Shown here: one piece after another, positions 9,369-17,965 of the stretch | How the letters are laid out: every line of letters begins with the position of its first letter | How positions within the stretch are numbered: position 1 is the stretch's first letter | Assembly: GCA_937919225.1 (NCBI GenBank) | Contig: CALFRH010000355.1 | Span: 1-38,575 of the forward strand | DNA length: 38,575 nt | Direction: 5' to 3' | From: an uncultured Parvularcula sp. | Lineage (GTDB): Bacteria > Pseudomonadota > Alphaproteobacteria > Caulobacterales > Parvularculaceae | Position numbers and translations under genes: made by a program | Notes under the pieces: generated by a model | Seen by the model: only the letters and a program-made list of their open reading frames with translations | The model's database searches: none | What the model was told of the DNA's origin: nothing

Positions 9369-10247
9369 GTGACTGACATCAACACCATTGGGGTGATCGG
9401 AGCTGGACAGATGGGAGGCGGCATCGCGCAAGTTTTTGCTGCCGTCGGCTACGACATTTTTCTCCATGATGTTGAGGAGGAGAGGATTTCCGCGGGGCTC
9501 GACGCGATAAAGGCCAATCTGGGCCGGCAAGTGGCCAAAGAGAAGATGACCCCCGAGGAAGCCGACGCGGCCATGGCGCGCTTTCACAAGACGCCGGCGT
9601 TTGAGGGGCTGAAAGACTGCGATATCGTCATCGAAGCTGCCACTGAGAATGTCGAGATTAAGAAAGACATTTTCCGGCGCCTCTCTGCGATCCTGAAGCC
9701 GGATGGCATTATCGCCACCAACACATCTTCAATTTCTATCACCGCCCTCGCCGCAGTGACCGATCGGCCAGAGCGGTTCATCGGCCTTCATTTTATGAAC
9801 CCGGTGCCGGTGATGAAGCTGGTGGAAATTATCCGGGGTATCGCCACCAGCAACGACACCTATGAGACAAGCCGTGTCCTCGTTGAGCGCCTTGGGAAAA
9901 CGATGGCGTTGTCGGAGGATTTCCCCGGCTTTATCGTCAACCGTATCCTCATGCCAATGATCAATGAGGCGATCTATACCCTTTATGAAGGGGTGGGCAC
10001 GGTTGAAGCGATTGACACCGGTATGAAACTCGGCGCCAACCACCCAATGGGCCCGCTGCAGCTTGCAGACTTTATTGGCTTAGATACATGCCTTGCGATT
10101 ATGCAAGTGCTCTATGATGGCCTTGCGGACTCCAAATATCGTCCCTGCCCCCTCCTTGTGAAGTATGTGGAGGCCGGATGGCTCGGCCGTAAGACGGGTC
10201 GCGGGTTTTATGATTATTCAGGCGACGTACCGGTTGCCACGCGGTAG
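9369..10247 (+). CDS. hbd: 3-hydroxybutyryl-CoA dehydrogenase (3-hydroxyacyl-CoA dehydrogenase family)
   Basis: An NAD(P)-dependent oxidoreductase that interconverts 3-hydroxyacyl-CoA and acetoacetyl-type 3-ketoacyl-CoA, used in fatty acid or butanoate breakdown and related to polyhydroxybutyrate metabolism. The N-terminal Rossmann motif is [16 protein letters not shown]. The catalytic His is in [17 protein letters not shown], with [11 protein letters not shown] before it, and the C-terminal dimer domain contains [16 protein letters not shown] and [11 protein letters not shown]. The length of 292 aa from GTG 9369 is typical. I chose this GTG because GAGGAGG lies about seven bases ahead; the longer frame from 9327 adds an unlike tail. 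The gene ends in two consecutive in-frame TAG codons, then a strong terminator. No etf genes are adjacent. Confidence 0.94.
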   Translation: MTDINTIGVIGAGQMGGGIAQVFAAVGYDIFLHDVEEERISAGLDAIKANLGRQVAKEKMTPEEADAAMARFHKTPAFEGLKDCDIVIEAATENVEIKKDIFRRLSAILKPDGIIATNTSSISITALAAVTDRPERFIGLHFMNPVPVMKLVEIIRGIATSNDTYETSRVLVERLGKTMALSEDFPGFIVNRILMPMINEAIYTLYEGVGTVEAIDTGMKLGANHPMGPLQLADFIGLDTCLAIMQVLYDGLADSKYRPCPLLVKYVEAGWLGRKTGRGFYDYSGDVPVATR

Positions 10248-10268
10248 TAGAAAATACCCCTCAATTGA

Positions 10269-10303
10269 AAAAGGCCCTGCACAACCGTAGGGCCTTTTCT
10301 TTT
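10269..10303 (+). terminator. Rho-independent terminator after hbd
   Basis: A perfect 10-bp stem, AAAAGGCCCT at 10269-10278 and AGGGCCTTTT at 10289-10298, with a 10-base loop and further T residues (CTTTT) after it. The A-tract on the left side means it could also stop transcription arriving on the minus strand. Confidence 0.9.
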
Positions 10304-10320
10304 GGGGCCGCAAAGTTTTA

Positions 10321-10370
10321 GAGCGCTTTCAAGACAATCGCGGTCACGGAGAAAGTGGGCTCAAGCGCTC
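10321..10370. repeat. Inverted repeat of GAGCGCTT, possible intergenic repeat element
   Basis: GAGCGCTT at 10321-10328 and AAGCGCTC at 10363-10370 form an 8-bp perfect stem around 34 bases. Together with the neighbouring CTAGAGCCGT palindrome it resembles short repeated palindromes found between genes in alphaproteobacterial genomes. That resemblance is from memory only, and the copy number in this genome is unknown. Confidence 0.35.
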
Positions 10371-10424
10371 AAAATAAAAATGCTAGAGCCGTCCATGGCT
10401 TTGATTGAACTGAAACGGCTCTAG
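10371..10424 (-). terminator. Rho-independent terminator of the FG-GAP/RTX gene, overlapping its stop codon
   Basis: A perfect 10-bp inverted repeat lies at 10383-10392 (CTAGAGCCGT) and 10415-10424 (ACGGCTCTAG), with a 22-base loop. Reading the minus strand, the stem is followed by a T-rich run, CATTTTTATTTT, the complement of 10371-10382. The first arm contains the TAG stop codon of the gene itself at 10421-10423. Confidence 0.75.
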
Positions 10425-13400
10425 CCGTCTGGATCAAAATCTAACGGGGTAATGGACGGAGACGTCATTGTCCGGTCATCGCTAAAGATCGCGGTCGCAG
10501 CCCCAATATCATCTGCACCCGAAAGATTTACTGGTGATGGCGCCGGTGGGGCCAATGATCCCATCCCCGACATACCGTCCCCTAAGAGAAGATCGTTGCC
10601 ATCTCCGCCGGAGAGGAAATCGGACCCCCCATCACCGATAATCATATCGTCCCCGCCCGTGCCCTTGATCGTATCGTTCTGCGCCGTTCCCATCAACGCA
10701 TCGGGGGGCGCGTTCTGTTGGGGCATCGTCACATTGACGGCGACCTCTGCGAGCAGATCATCATCGGACAAATCGGTACTACCGTAGAAAGTGTAGACCT
10801 GCCCCTCTCCACTCCCGCCACCCGAAGTATTGGCCACGAGGATATCCGTGAACCCATCATTATCAAAATCCCCCGCCGTAGCAGCGCCGGTGAGAAGGTC
10901 ACCCGACCCGGCGGCCCCCTCATTGCGCAAGGCAAACCCGTTCGCCCCATTTAAGCTAAACGTGTAAAGGATCGGCGCAAAGCCGTCTTCTTGTCCGTAG
11001 ACCACATAGGTGAGCCCACTACTCCCGTTGACCGAACGTCCTGACGAAACGAGAAAATCATCAATCCCGTCATTATTGACGTCCCCCGCGGCCTCGATAA
11101 CGCCGCCAAGCCCTTCGCCTTCAAAGCCCTGTAGTACAAACCCGTTCTCGCCTGTCAGCGTCGATAGGTTGATTAGGGGGTCAAAGCCAGCCTGCGATCC
11201 AAACAAGACGTAGACGGCACCAGACGCCGCTGACCCAAGACTTGTCGCGCCTTGCGCCCCGAAGGCAACATCATCAAATCCATCACCGTTGACGTCCCCG
11301 ACAAAGGATACTTCGCGACCGAACTGATCACTCGTCCCGCTGGTAAGCGTGATAAAGCCGTTCGTACCGTCCAAAGACACAGGATCAATCGTCTGACCCG
11401 GCAAAGCGGCGGCGCCGAAGATCACCACAGACACGCCAGCACCAGCGACTGTGCCATTGGTGCTGAGAATAATGTCCTTTAGCCCATCGCCATTGACATC
11501 TGCACCGCTGACCTCGTTACCCAGGGCAACAAAATCAGCCCCCGTAATAAGGGTCGCTCGACCTGCGGCTACCTCCGCATCAATATCTGCGCTGGGGGGA
11601 CGATCATCACTAGATCCGAAGACGATATATGCAGCGCCTTGGTTATTAGCATAAGCCGGAGCAGAGATGAGAACATCATCAAACCCATCCCCATTCACAT
11701 CGCCGACCGCCGACACGGCGTCACCAAAGGCTGAGGAAGCACCCACACTGCCAGGGACACCGTTCAAAGCAAAGCCATCAGCACCCGTTAGATTGGTTGG
11801 ACTAAGAACAGCCCCAAAGCTATCCGTTGAGGGCTTACCCAAAATAACAAAAGCTTGTTCTGCTCCGACACCGGTACCGCCATACATCGCCGACCCGACA
11901 ATAAGGTCATCAACACCGTCGCCATTAATATCACCAGCGCCACTGACGCTTGCGCCCAATAGGCCCGAAGCCGTCTCCCCAAGGACAATGAACCCGTCAC
12001 TGCCATCGAGATTGGATAAGTCACCATTCGCCGCAGGCCGCGAAGACTGCCCAAAAATCACATAGGCGGCACCCGTCGTATTGTTCTGGGCACTATTGTA
12101 AAAATACGCCGCACCGCCCGCGAAATCCTCGATCCCGTCGCCGTTAATGTCGCCGATAACGGAAAGGTCGCGCCCAATGCCATTGGCGAAGTCACCCCCC
12201 GTATAAGTGATGTCCAGACTCTCACCGACACGGTCAACAGGGACCGGGCCCGTATAGCTCGTTACGCCATCGGTGATCGCATAGCTCAATATATCCTGAG
12301 CGGTTTCACCCCCACTCAGATTACTGAAAATAGTCCCTGGCGTGTAGATAAGATTACCATCGGCATCAACATTCAATGTACTACCGGATGGCAAAGTGAT
12401 CGTTTGCGCAACGTCATTGGTGTTACCGTTTAGGCTGGCCACGAACAAATCCGTACTGGCCCGACTATCATTATCCAGAATGTTAAGGCCAGCGAGCGTG
12501 TTCGTGGTCAATATTGATGCGTCATCATCCACAGCCAAATTGCCAATAAAATTCCCAATGACCTCTATAGTAATGGTCGCCGCTGAGAACGCGCCCGCCG
12601 CATCTTCGATACCATAGCCAAAGCTATCGAACGTTGTGTTCCCCGGGCCCAGAAGGCCAAAGGCGTTGTTCGGATCATAGATAAATGAACCGTCAGCATT
12701 GATCTGCACCAACGCCCCCGATGGAAGGGGCGCGAAGAAACCCACATCGGAAAGTGACCCGTTCACATCAACAACGGTAAGGACGTCGCCATTATCAATA
12801 TCAACATCATTGGCCAGAACATTTCCGCTCACCGTCCCGGTGGACAAAACATCGGCAAAATCGCTCACCGCCACAGGTGCATCGTTCAGGCCCGTTACGG
12901 TAAGCGTTGCCTGGGCGCTGTCGGTCAAACCAACCGTCGCTGCAAACGCAGTTCGGCCGAAAAGAAGGTAGGCGCCACTGACGTCAGCGACAGATGCGTC
13001 ATCTAGGCTAGATCCAATAATGAGGTCGTCAAACCCATCATCATTGACATCTCCCGCAACGGATACCGATAGGCCAGCGGACACGCCAGCACTCTTACCA
13101 TCGATAAGAAAACCATTGGTCCCATCAAGGGTCGACAGATCTAGCGTGTTGCCGAAGCCGCCACCACTCCGCCCAAAGATGACGTAAACAGCACCGACAC
13201 CGCCATTTGTTCCTGGCGCGCTTACTAAGAGATCACCAACCCCATCGCCATTGATGTCACCGGCTGCGCTGATGGCGCGACCAAGGCCGATCGCCCCAAC
13301 CCCGGATCCATCAATCTCAAACCCGCTGACGCCAGTGCCAAGTTGAGATAGATCGACACTCGACCCAATCCCCGCATTGTCACCAAAAATGACATAGGCC

Positions 13401-14914
13401 TTACCCGGATCATTAGGGTTGCTACCCGGTGCACCAATTGCAAAATCAGGCACATTATCATTATTGATGTCACCAATCCCTGCAACGGTCGATCCCAGGC
13501 GATCACTATCCTGAAGCCCCCGAATGAGGGTGGCACCGCCCGACGCAAGATCGAGACTCCTCAGAAGACCCGGGTTCGAATTTGTGCCGTACACCACATA
13601 GGCGATGCCGGCCGCATTTTGCGTCGTCAGAAGGGTTGGGTCGTAGAAACTATATCCAGGGGCGCCAATCAGGACGTCTTCAAAACCGTCACCATTAATG
13701 TCGCCAATGCCAACAACATCTTCGCCAAGATAGCCATTTGTATAATAGGCAGCAATTTCAACGCCTTCGTCGCTTTGCAGCGTCGCAAGATCAAGGTTCT
13801 CCCGCTCAATCGTGTCCTCATCACCAAAGACGATGAAAGCCTTCCCCGCATTGCTGTAGCCAGCATAGGTACTTGTCGAGGCGCCAAGGATGATGTCATC
13901 GATACCATCCCCGTTAAAATCGCCGATGGATGACAAGGAATTCCCAATCCCGCCTTCGCCGCCGGTCCCAAAGATCGGGAAGAAATCCTCACTATACGAC
14001 CCATCAAGCTCAACCCGAACGGGGGCAGGCCCTCTTCGCCCGAGGATCAACAAAGCATCCCCGCTCAAGGCGGGATCCGTGCCCGGCGCACCGATCAAAA
14101 TATCGTCGACCCCGTCACCGTTCACATCGCCCGCCGCCGAAACGGCGCTGCCAATAAATGCCCCCCCATCAACGCCCACCAGGCGGACACCTTCACCCGT
14201 TTGGAGATTGTCTAAGTCGAGATCAGCCGGCAGCCCGTCTTGGCGACCGAAAATAATAAAGACGGACCCAGCCCCTAAACTACTGCCATTAGCTTTTGTG
14301 GGAGCACCGACCAAGAAGTCATCGATCCCATCGCCATTGACATCCCCCGCGGAGGACACAGACAATAGCGGAAGATTTACCGACGTGGTGGTGGTGATCG
14401 TCGAGCCGTTGACACCATCCACATCATCCAAAGAGAAACTGGCAAGAGGCACAAAGGCATCAGTGATCGTGTAGTCAATGATGACATCCACGGACTGGCC
14501 CACCGCCAACGAATCATAGTCCCCATCGGGATCAAAGGTCAGCTCGCCATTGTTCAGCTCTAAGAGGCGACCCCCTAAGCCTTGGATCCCCACATCAATA
14601 ATGGTGAGGTCCTCTCCCTCAGGATCAAAGTCATTATCCGTTACGGGAACAAGAATCTGGTCATCCTGCGTTCCTGTTGGATTACCAGGAACATCTGTCG
14701 CCACGGGAGCAGAATCCACGCCCTCAAATGTCACCGTTACCGTCGCCGTATCGCTGACATCCATTGCTCCTTGTCGGCCAAAGATGATGGCCGCTTCACC
14801 CCGGTCGCCGTCGACGCCAAAGGATCCAACGAGAAGGTCATCAATGCCATCGCCATTGACATCCCCCGCTGCGGATACGGCAAAGCCCAGATAGGCTTCG
14901 GTGCCGCCGCCCAC
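10421..14914 (-). CDS. Giant FG-GAP / VCBS-like / RTX protein, C-terminal portion (downstream of an in-frame TAG)
   Basis: 1497 residues from a GTG at 14914, although the frame is open from the TAG at 14993-14995, so this is the continuation of the gene starting at 16657. I count 15 FG-GAP calcium loops of the type GDVNGDGxDDxLxG here. The first closes the propeller begun upstream; then come an Ig/cadherin-like linker (APVATD..., TFDPDGDYDS), seven more loops, two more VCBS/cadherin-like linkers (NDAPVAVSD and NLAVDDDASI regions) and a final seven loops. The last 110 residues hold RTX nonapeptides (GTGGDDMIIGDGGSDFLSGG, GDGNDLLLGDG) and a short tail, as in type I secreted proteins. No signal peptide is present. 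It is probably an extracellular adhesin or surface protein. Without the upstream part it probably lacks a natural start, though the secretion signal is here. Confidence 0.82.
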   Translation of the reverse strand: MGGGTEAYLGFAVSAAGDVNGDGIDDLLVGSFGVDGDRGEAAIIFGRQGAMDVSDTATVTVTFEGVDSAPVATDVPGNPTGTQDDQILVPVTDNDFDPEGEDLTIIDVGIQGLGGRLLELNNGELTFDPDGDYDSLAVGQSVDVIIDYTITDAFVPLASFSLDDVDGVNGSTITTTTSVNLPLLSVSSAGDVNGDGIDDFLVGAPTKANGSSLGAGSVFIIFGRQDGLPADLDLDNLQTGEGVRLVGVDGGAFIGSAVSAAGDVNGDGVDDILIGAPGTDPALSGDALLILGRRGPAPVRVELDGSYSEDFFPIFGTGGEGGIGNSLSSIGDFNGDGIDDIILGASTSTYAGYSNAGKAFIVFGDEDTIERENLDLATLQSDEGVEIAAYYTNGYLGEDVVGIGDINGDGFEDVLIGAPGYSFYDPTLLTTQNAAGIAYVVYGTNSNPGLLRSLDLASGGATLIRGLQDSDRLGSTVAGIGDINNDNVPDFAIGAPGSNPNDPGKAYVIFGDNAGIGSSVDLSQLGTGVSGFEIDGSGVGAIGLGRAISAAGDINGDGVGDLLVSAPGTNGGVGAVYVIFGRSGGGFGNTLDLSTLDGTNGFLIDGKSAGVSAGLSVSVAGDVNDDGFDDLIIGSSLDDASVADVSGAYLLFGRTAFAATVGLTDSAQATLTVTGLNDAPVAVSDFADVLSTGTVSGNVLANDVDIDNGDVLTVVDVNGSLSDVGFFAPLPSGALVQINADGSFIYDPNNAFGLLGPGNTTFDSFGYGIEDAAGAFSAATITIEVIGNFIGNLAVDDDASILTTNTLAGLNILDNDSRASTDLFVASLNGNTNDVAQTITLPSGSTLNVDADGNLIYTPGTIFSNLSGGETAQDILSYAITDGVTSYTGPVPVDRVGESLDITYTGGDFANGIGRDLSVIGDINGDGIEDFAGGAAYFYNSAQNNTTGAAYVIFGQSSRPAANGDLSNLDGSDGFIVLGETASGLLGASVSGAGDINGDGVDDLIVGSAMYGGTGVGAEQAFVILGKPSTDSFGAVLSPTNLTGADGFALNGVPGSVGASSAFGDAVSAVGDVNGDGFDDVLISAPAYANNQGAAYIVFGSSDDRPPSADIDAEVAAGRATLITGADFVALGNEVSGADVNGDGLKDIILSTNGTVAGAGVSVVIFGAAALPGQTIDPVSLDGTNGFITLTSGTSDQFGREVSFVGDVNGDGFDDVAFGAQGATSLGSAASGAVYVLFGSQAGFDPLINLSTLTGENGFVLQGFEGEGLGGVIEAAGDVNNDGIDDFLVSSGRSVNGSSGLTYVVYGQEDGFAPILYTFSLNGANGFALRNEGAAGSGDLLTGAATAGDFDNDGFTDILVANTSGGGSGEGQVYTFYGSTDLSDDDLLAEVAVNVTMPQQNAPPDALMGTAQNDTIKGTGGDDMIIGDGGSDFLSGGDGNDLLLGDGMSGMGSLAPPAPSPVNLSGADDIGAATAIFSDDRTMTSPSITPLDFDPDG

Positions 14915-14992
14915 AATCGTAAAGCCGTTGGTCCCATTAAGGCCCGCCAGATCGAGGCTGGCGACAAATCCCTGTTCATGGCGGAGCGCTGC

Positions 14993-16657
14993 CTAGGCCG
15001 CCCCAGCATCAGTAGCGACGCGCAGGTGCGAGACGAGGATAAAGTCCTCGATACCGTCGGCATTGACGTCCCCCGCATCGGAAACTGACAAGCCAGCATG
15101 ATCGTTAGCGCCGAGCCCTTCGATACGGAAACCGTTAGCCCCATCAAGGTCGGCGGCGTTCAGATTGCCGCCAAGGCCCTGATTGCCAAACACGACATAG
15201 GCCGCACCTGTATCATTTTCACCGTCGAGGTGGGCACCAACGATAATATCGTCGATCCCATCATTATTCACATCGCCAACACCGGCTACGGAGCGTCCGA
15301 GTTGATCGCCAGCCGCCGCACCGTCGAGGCGAAAATTCGCATTGGCAAGGCTAAACTCAGCCCCGAAGGGGTTTGCCAGATCCTGCCCAAAGATAAGATA
15401 AGCGGACCCCGCATTCTCTCGACCCGCGGGGTCTGCATTCACCGCGCCGACAATAAAATCATCAACACCATCATTGTTGACGTCGCCGACCCCTTTTGCA
15501 GAAAAACCGCTCCGGTCATCGGCTGTTACCCCAACAATGACCGTACCATTGGCACCATTGAGACTGCCCACCGAGAAGGTGCCCGCAAGCCCAGTGCCGC
15601 CAAAGATAAGATAGGTCTCGCCCGCTTCGAAACCGGCTTCAGTATCCGCTGGCCAAGCGCCAATGAGGAGATCATCGAAGCCATCACCATTCACATCGCC
15701 AGCACTATTGACCGTAAAGCCGCTATAGGCATTACGCTGATCACCGACAATAGTGATCCCCGCTGCGGCCTCAACACCGCCATCACCAGGCAACCCTTGC
15801 CCATCGCCGAACACCACATAAGAGGCACCGACATTTTGAGTGCCCTGCTGATCGAACCGATAGGCACCGATGATAAAATCCTCAACATCATCGCCATTGA
15901 CATCACCCGCCGCGCCGACGGAAATGCCTGCCAAATCATTGGCCACCTCCCCGCGATAGGTGCTCCCCACCGCGCCAAGGCTCACAGTACCAGAGAGATT
16001 AGCCCCCCCCTGAACCAGGGTGGCGGCCCCCGCATCATCCGCACCCGCCAAATAGGACCCAATGAGAATATCATCAAACCCATCATTATTGACGTCACCG
16101 ACACCCGCGACAGAGGCCCCCGTGAAGCCCGATGCATCAAGTCCTGTGAACCGGACACCAGCAGCGCCAAGGGTCGAGACGTCAACGATCGGGTCGAACG
16201 CACCCATCGCTGGGGCACCAGCCCGTTGAGTGAGCGTATAGGTGAAGGTCTCAACCGCCGTGTCCCCAACGCCAAGCGCATCATAGGCGCCGTTCGGGTC
16301 CAGTTGGACGGTACCATCATCAAACACCGTGACCTGGCCACCGCCGGAAAGCGTCACCGTTATCGCGCCAACAAACGCTTGTCCGTTCACGGCCGTGATG
16401 ACGGTGTTGCCAGGGTCGGGAGAAACATCCGTCCCCGAACCGCTGGTAAGGTCACCTGCCACCGCAGCGCTTTCCGAAACCGTGAATTGGTCATCAACCG
16501 CATCAAGAACAGCGCCATCAATCGGCGCCGGCCTTAGGCGCGACTGGATGAACAAGACATCGTCCTGGTCGTCTTCAGATGCTGGGATCAGGGCGTCGAT
16601 GTCAAACGCCTCTCCCTCTAGCCATCCCCTATTTAACCCCAATTGACGGTCATTCAT
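14993..16657 (-). CDS. Giant FG-GAP / VCBS-like / RTX protein, N-terminal portion (ends at a premature in-frame TAG)
   Basis: 554 residues from the ATG at 16657, which has GGAGAGG about six bases upstream. The start is acidic (EDDQDDVLF), with no signal peptide, as expected for a type I secretion substrate. Residues roughly 50-150 form a VCBS/cadherin-like domain (AVDDQFTVSESAAVAGDL, TVQLDPNGAYDALGVGDTAV). Six FG-GAP loops follow (such as GDVNNDGFDDILIG). The frame stops at TAG 14993-14995, just where the repeat normally reads Y-V-V-F-G. The same frame then continues without another stop for 1520 codons and supplies the seventh blade. The intact product would be 2078 aa. It lacks the C-terminal RTX region, so on its own it should not be secreted by a type I system. 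Either a nonsense mutation or a sequence error. Confidence 0.82.
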   Translation of the reverse strand: MNDRQLGLNRGWLEGEAFDIDALIPASEDDQDDVLFIQSRLRPAPIDGAVLDAVDDQFTVSESAAVAGDLTSGSGTDVSPDPGNTVITAVNGQAFVGAITVTLSGGGQVTVFDDGTVQLDPNGAYDALGVGDTAVETFTYTLTQRAGAPAMGAFDPIVDVSTLGAAGVRFTGLDASGFTGASVAGVGDVNNDGFDDILIGSYLAGADDAGAATLVQGGANLSGTVSLGAVGSTYRGEVANDLAGISVGAAGDVNGDDVEDFIIGAYRFDQQGTQNVGASYVVFGDGQGLPGDGGVEAAAGITIVGDQRNAYSGFTVNSAGDVNGDGFDDLLIGAWPADTEAGFEAGETYLIFGGTGLAGTFSVGSLNGANGTVIVGVTADDRSGFSAKGVGDVNNDGVDDFIVGAVNADPAGRENAGSAYLIFGQDLANPFGAEFSLANANFRLDGAAAGDQLGRSVAGVGDVNNDGIDDIIVGAHLDGENDTGAAYVVFGNQGLGGNLNAADLDGANGFRIEGLGANDHAGLSVSDAGDVNADGIEDFILVSHLRVATDAGAA

Positions 16658-16811
16658 CGCGCCTCTCCCTCATCAAGGAACGGGAGAAATGGCGCGAATC
16701 CCCTCTCGCCATGGACTAAATCCCGCTGAGGTTGGTTTACTCTATATCCCGCCCTGTTGGAATAGCTGGCCCTACCCCCATGACGGGCGACTTCCGCCCG
16801 ATGGTATGGCT

Positions 16812-17276
16812 TCAGTCCTTCGGAGGATGACCGAGACGTCGGGCGAGTTCCGCCTGCTCCTCGTCGGTCAAAGGCACGGGCGTGGCGGCAACTCCTTTTG
16901 ACCGGATAAAGGCCAAAGCGCCGAAGGTAGCCAGCAAAAGTATGACCGCAGGCAAGAACCACAAGGCTATGTTTTGAATGGAAAATTTTGGCTTTAGCAA
17001 AATGAATTCGCCATACCGGTCCACCAGGTATGACTGGACCTCCTCATCACTATCGCCGGCCGCCACTCTCTCTTCCACGAGGCGAACAAGGTCCTTGGCG
17101 AGACCCGCATCGGATTCCGCAATCGACTGATTTTTACACACAATGCAGCGTATGGTTTCGGCCAAGGCCTCAACGCGCGCTTCGTCGGCCTCAGAGAGGG
17201 CTTCATCCTGTGCGCTCACGGGGGTCAGCCATACCGCGACAAGGGCCAGTGACAGGATAGCAAGACGCACCATCAT
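16812..17276 (-). CDS. ccmH: Cytochrome c maturation protein CcmH (CycL)
   Basis: CcmH is a membrane-anchored periplasmic thiol protein that reduces apocytochrome c cysteines and works with CcmF in heme ligation. From ATG 17276 the 154-aa product has a signal sequence (LAILSLALVAVWLTPVSA), then the hallmark IRCIVCKNQSIAESDAGLA with the redox pair C44/C47, DRYGEFILLKP, and a C-terminal membrane helix near residues 104-125. The frame is open to 17423, but the extra N-terminus lies inside ccmF. The chosen ATG overlaps the ccmF stop as ATGA. An ATG at 17273 follows immediately. It follows ccmF with no ccmG between, as in the cycHJKL arrangement of alphaproteobacteria. Confidence 0.94.
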   Translation of the reverse strand: MMVRLAILSLALVAVWLTPVSAQDEALSEADEARVEALAETIRCIVCKNQSIAESDAGLAKDLVRLVEERVAAGDSDEEVQSYLVDRYGEFILLKPKFSIQNIALWFLPAVILLLATFGALAFIRSKGVAATPVPLTDEEQAELARRLGHPPKD

Positions 17277-17944
17277 TCCGCCGGCGCCCCTGAAAGTGGC
17301 GGCCGCACCGGTTGCGGCACAGCGATTTTTGCGTTCTCCTTTTTGACCGGCGCTCCAACACGATAGCGACGATCCGACAGGGAGAGGATACCGCCCAAAA
17401 CCATAAGAACGCCGCCCATCCAAAGGTAGAGCACGAGCGGATGGTGGTAGACCCGCACCATTCGCGCCTCATTATTCTCACCGCGAGGCTCACCAATTGC
17501 CACGTAAACATCATGGGCCCAGCGGGGCTGGATGGCGGCCTCAATCGTTTGCTGCTGGGCCACGGGGTACCAGCGTCGCTCAGGCACGAGGCTGGCCACT
17601 TCCCGGTTGCCCTTCCAGAGGGAGAAAACCGACATCTCCGTTTCATAGTTGGCGACCCGGCCAACTTTTATGTCTTCAAAACGCAAAGTGAGCCCGGCGA
17701 TCTCCGCCTCGTCCCCCGGCGCCATAACCATCTGGCGTTCTGTTACCCAAAGGGAGGTTCCCACCATGCCGAGGACAGCAACACCAACCCCAAAATGCGC
17801 GAAAGTCCCGCCCCAATAGGCTCGCGGGAAGCCACTTGCCCTGCGCAACGCCGTCTTTAGCGGTGCCCGGAAGAGTTTCATCCTGTCCGCCACATCCGTT
17901 AGGGTCAGCGCCATCACCCAGATGGCGATGGCAAGGCCCACCAC
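17273..17944 (-). CDS. ccmF: CcmF, C-terminal portion (downstream of an in-frame TAG)
   Basis: 223 residues from a GTG at 17944. The frame is open from directly after TAG 17966-17968 and reads GIKGILAVVGLAIAIWVMAL, which continues the membrane helix interrupted by the stop. It contains the family-typical PRAYWGGTFAHFGVGVAVLG with a conserved periplasmic-side His, then a periplasmic domain (YETEMSVFSLWKG, VPERRWYPVAQQQTIEAAI, RMVRVYHHPLVLYLWMGG) and the last helix. Both halves together make 673 aa, close to the normal length of about 650. Whether this half is translated separately is unknown; I see no obvious ribosome site before the GTG. Confidence 0.85.
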   Translation of the reverse strand: MVGLAIAIWVMALTLTDVADRMKLFRAPLKTALRRASGFPRAYWGGTFAHFGVGVAVLGMVGTSLWVTERQMVMAPGDEAEIAGLTLRFEDIKVGRVANYETEMSVFSLWKGNREVASLVPERRWYPVAQQQTIEAAIQPRWAHDVYVAIGEPRGENNEARMVRVYHHPLVLYLWMGGVLMVLGGILSLSDRRYRVGAPVKKENAKIAVPQPVRPPLSGAPAE

Positions 17945-17965
17945 GGCGAGAATGCCTTTGATGCC

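Noticed and set aside
9255-9587. N-terminal extension of the MFS frame
   Set aside because: It overlaps the hbd coding region in antisense and has no MFS-like sequence; a start near 9254 fits the family.
10321-10424. Possible CRISPR or mobile-element end from the paired palindromes
   Set aside because: There are only two different short inverted repeats, no spacing pattern, no target duplication and no transposase; terminator/repeat explanations are enough.
15098-16537. A 479-codon plus-strand open frame across the FG-GAP gene
   Set aside because: It lies antisense to clear FG-GAP repeats; its low-complexity pattern simply mirrors the repeated minus-strand codons.
16784-16800. CGGGCG/CGCCCG hairpin after ccmH as a terminator
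   Set aside because: The stem is only six pairs and no T-run follows on the minus strand, so it is too weak to call.
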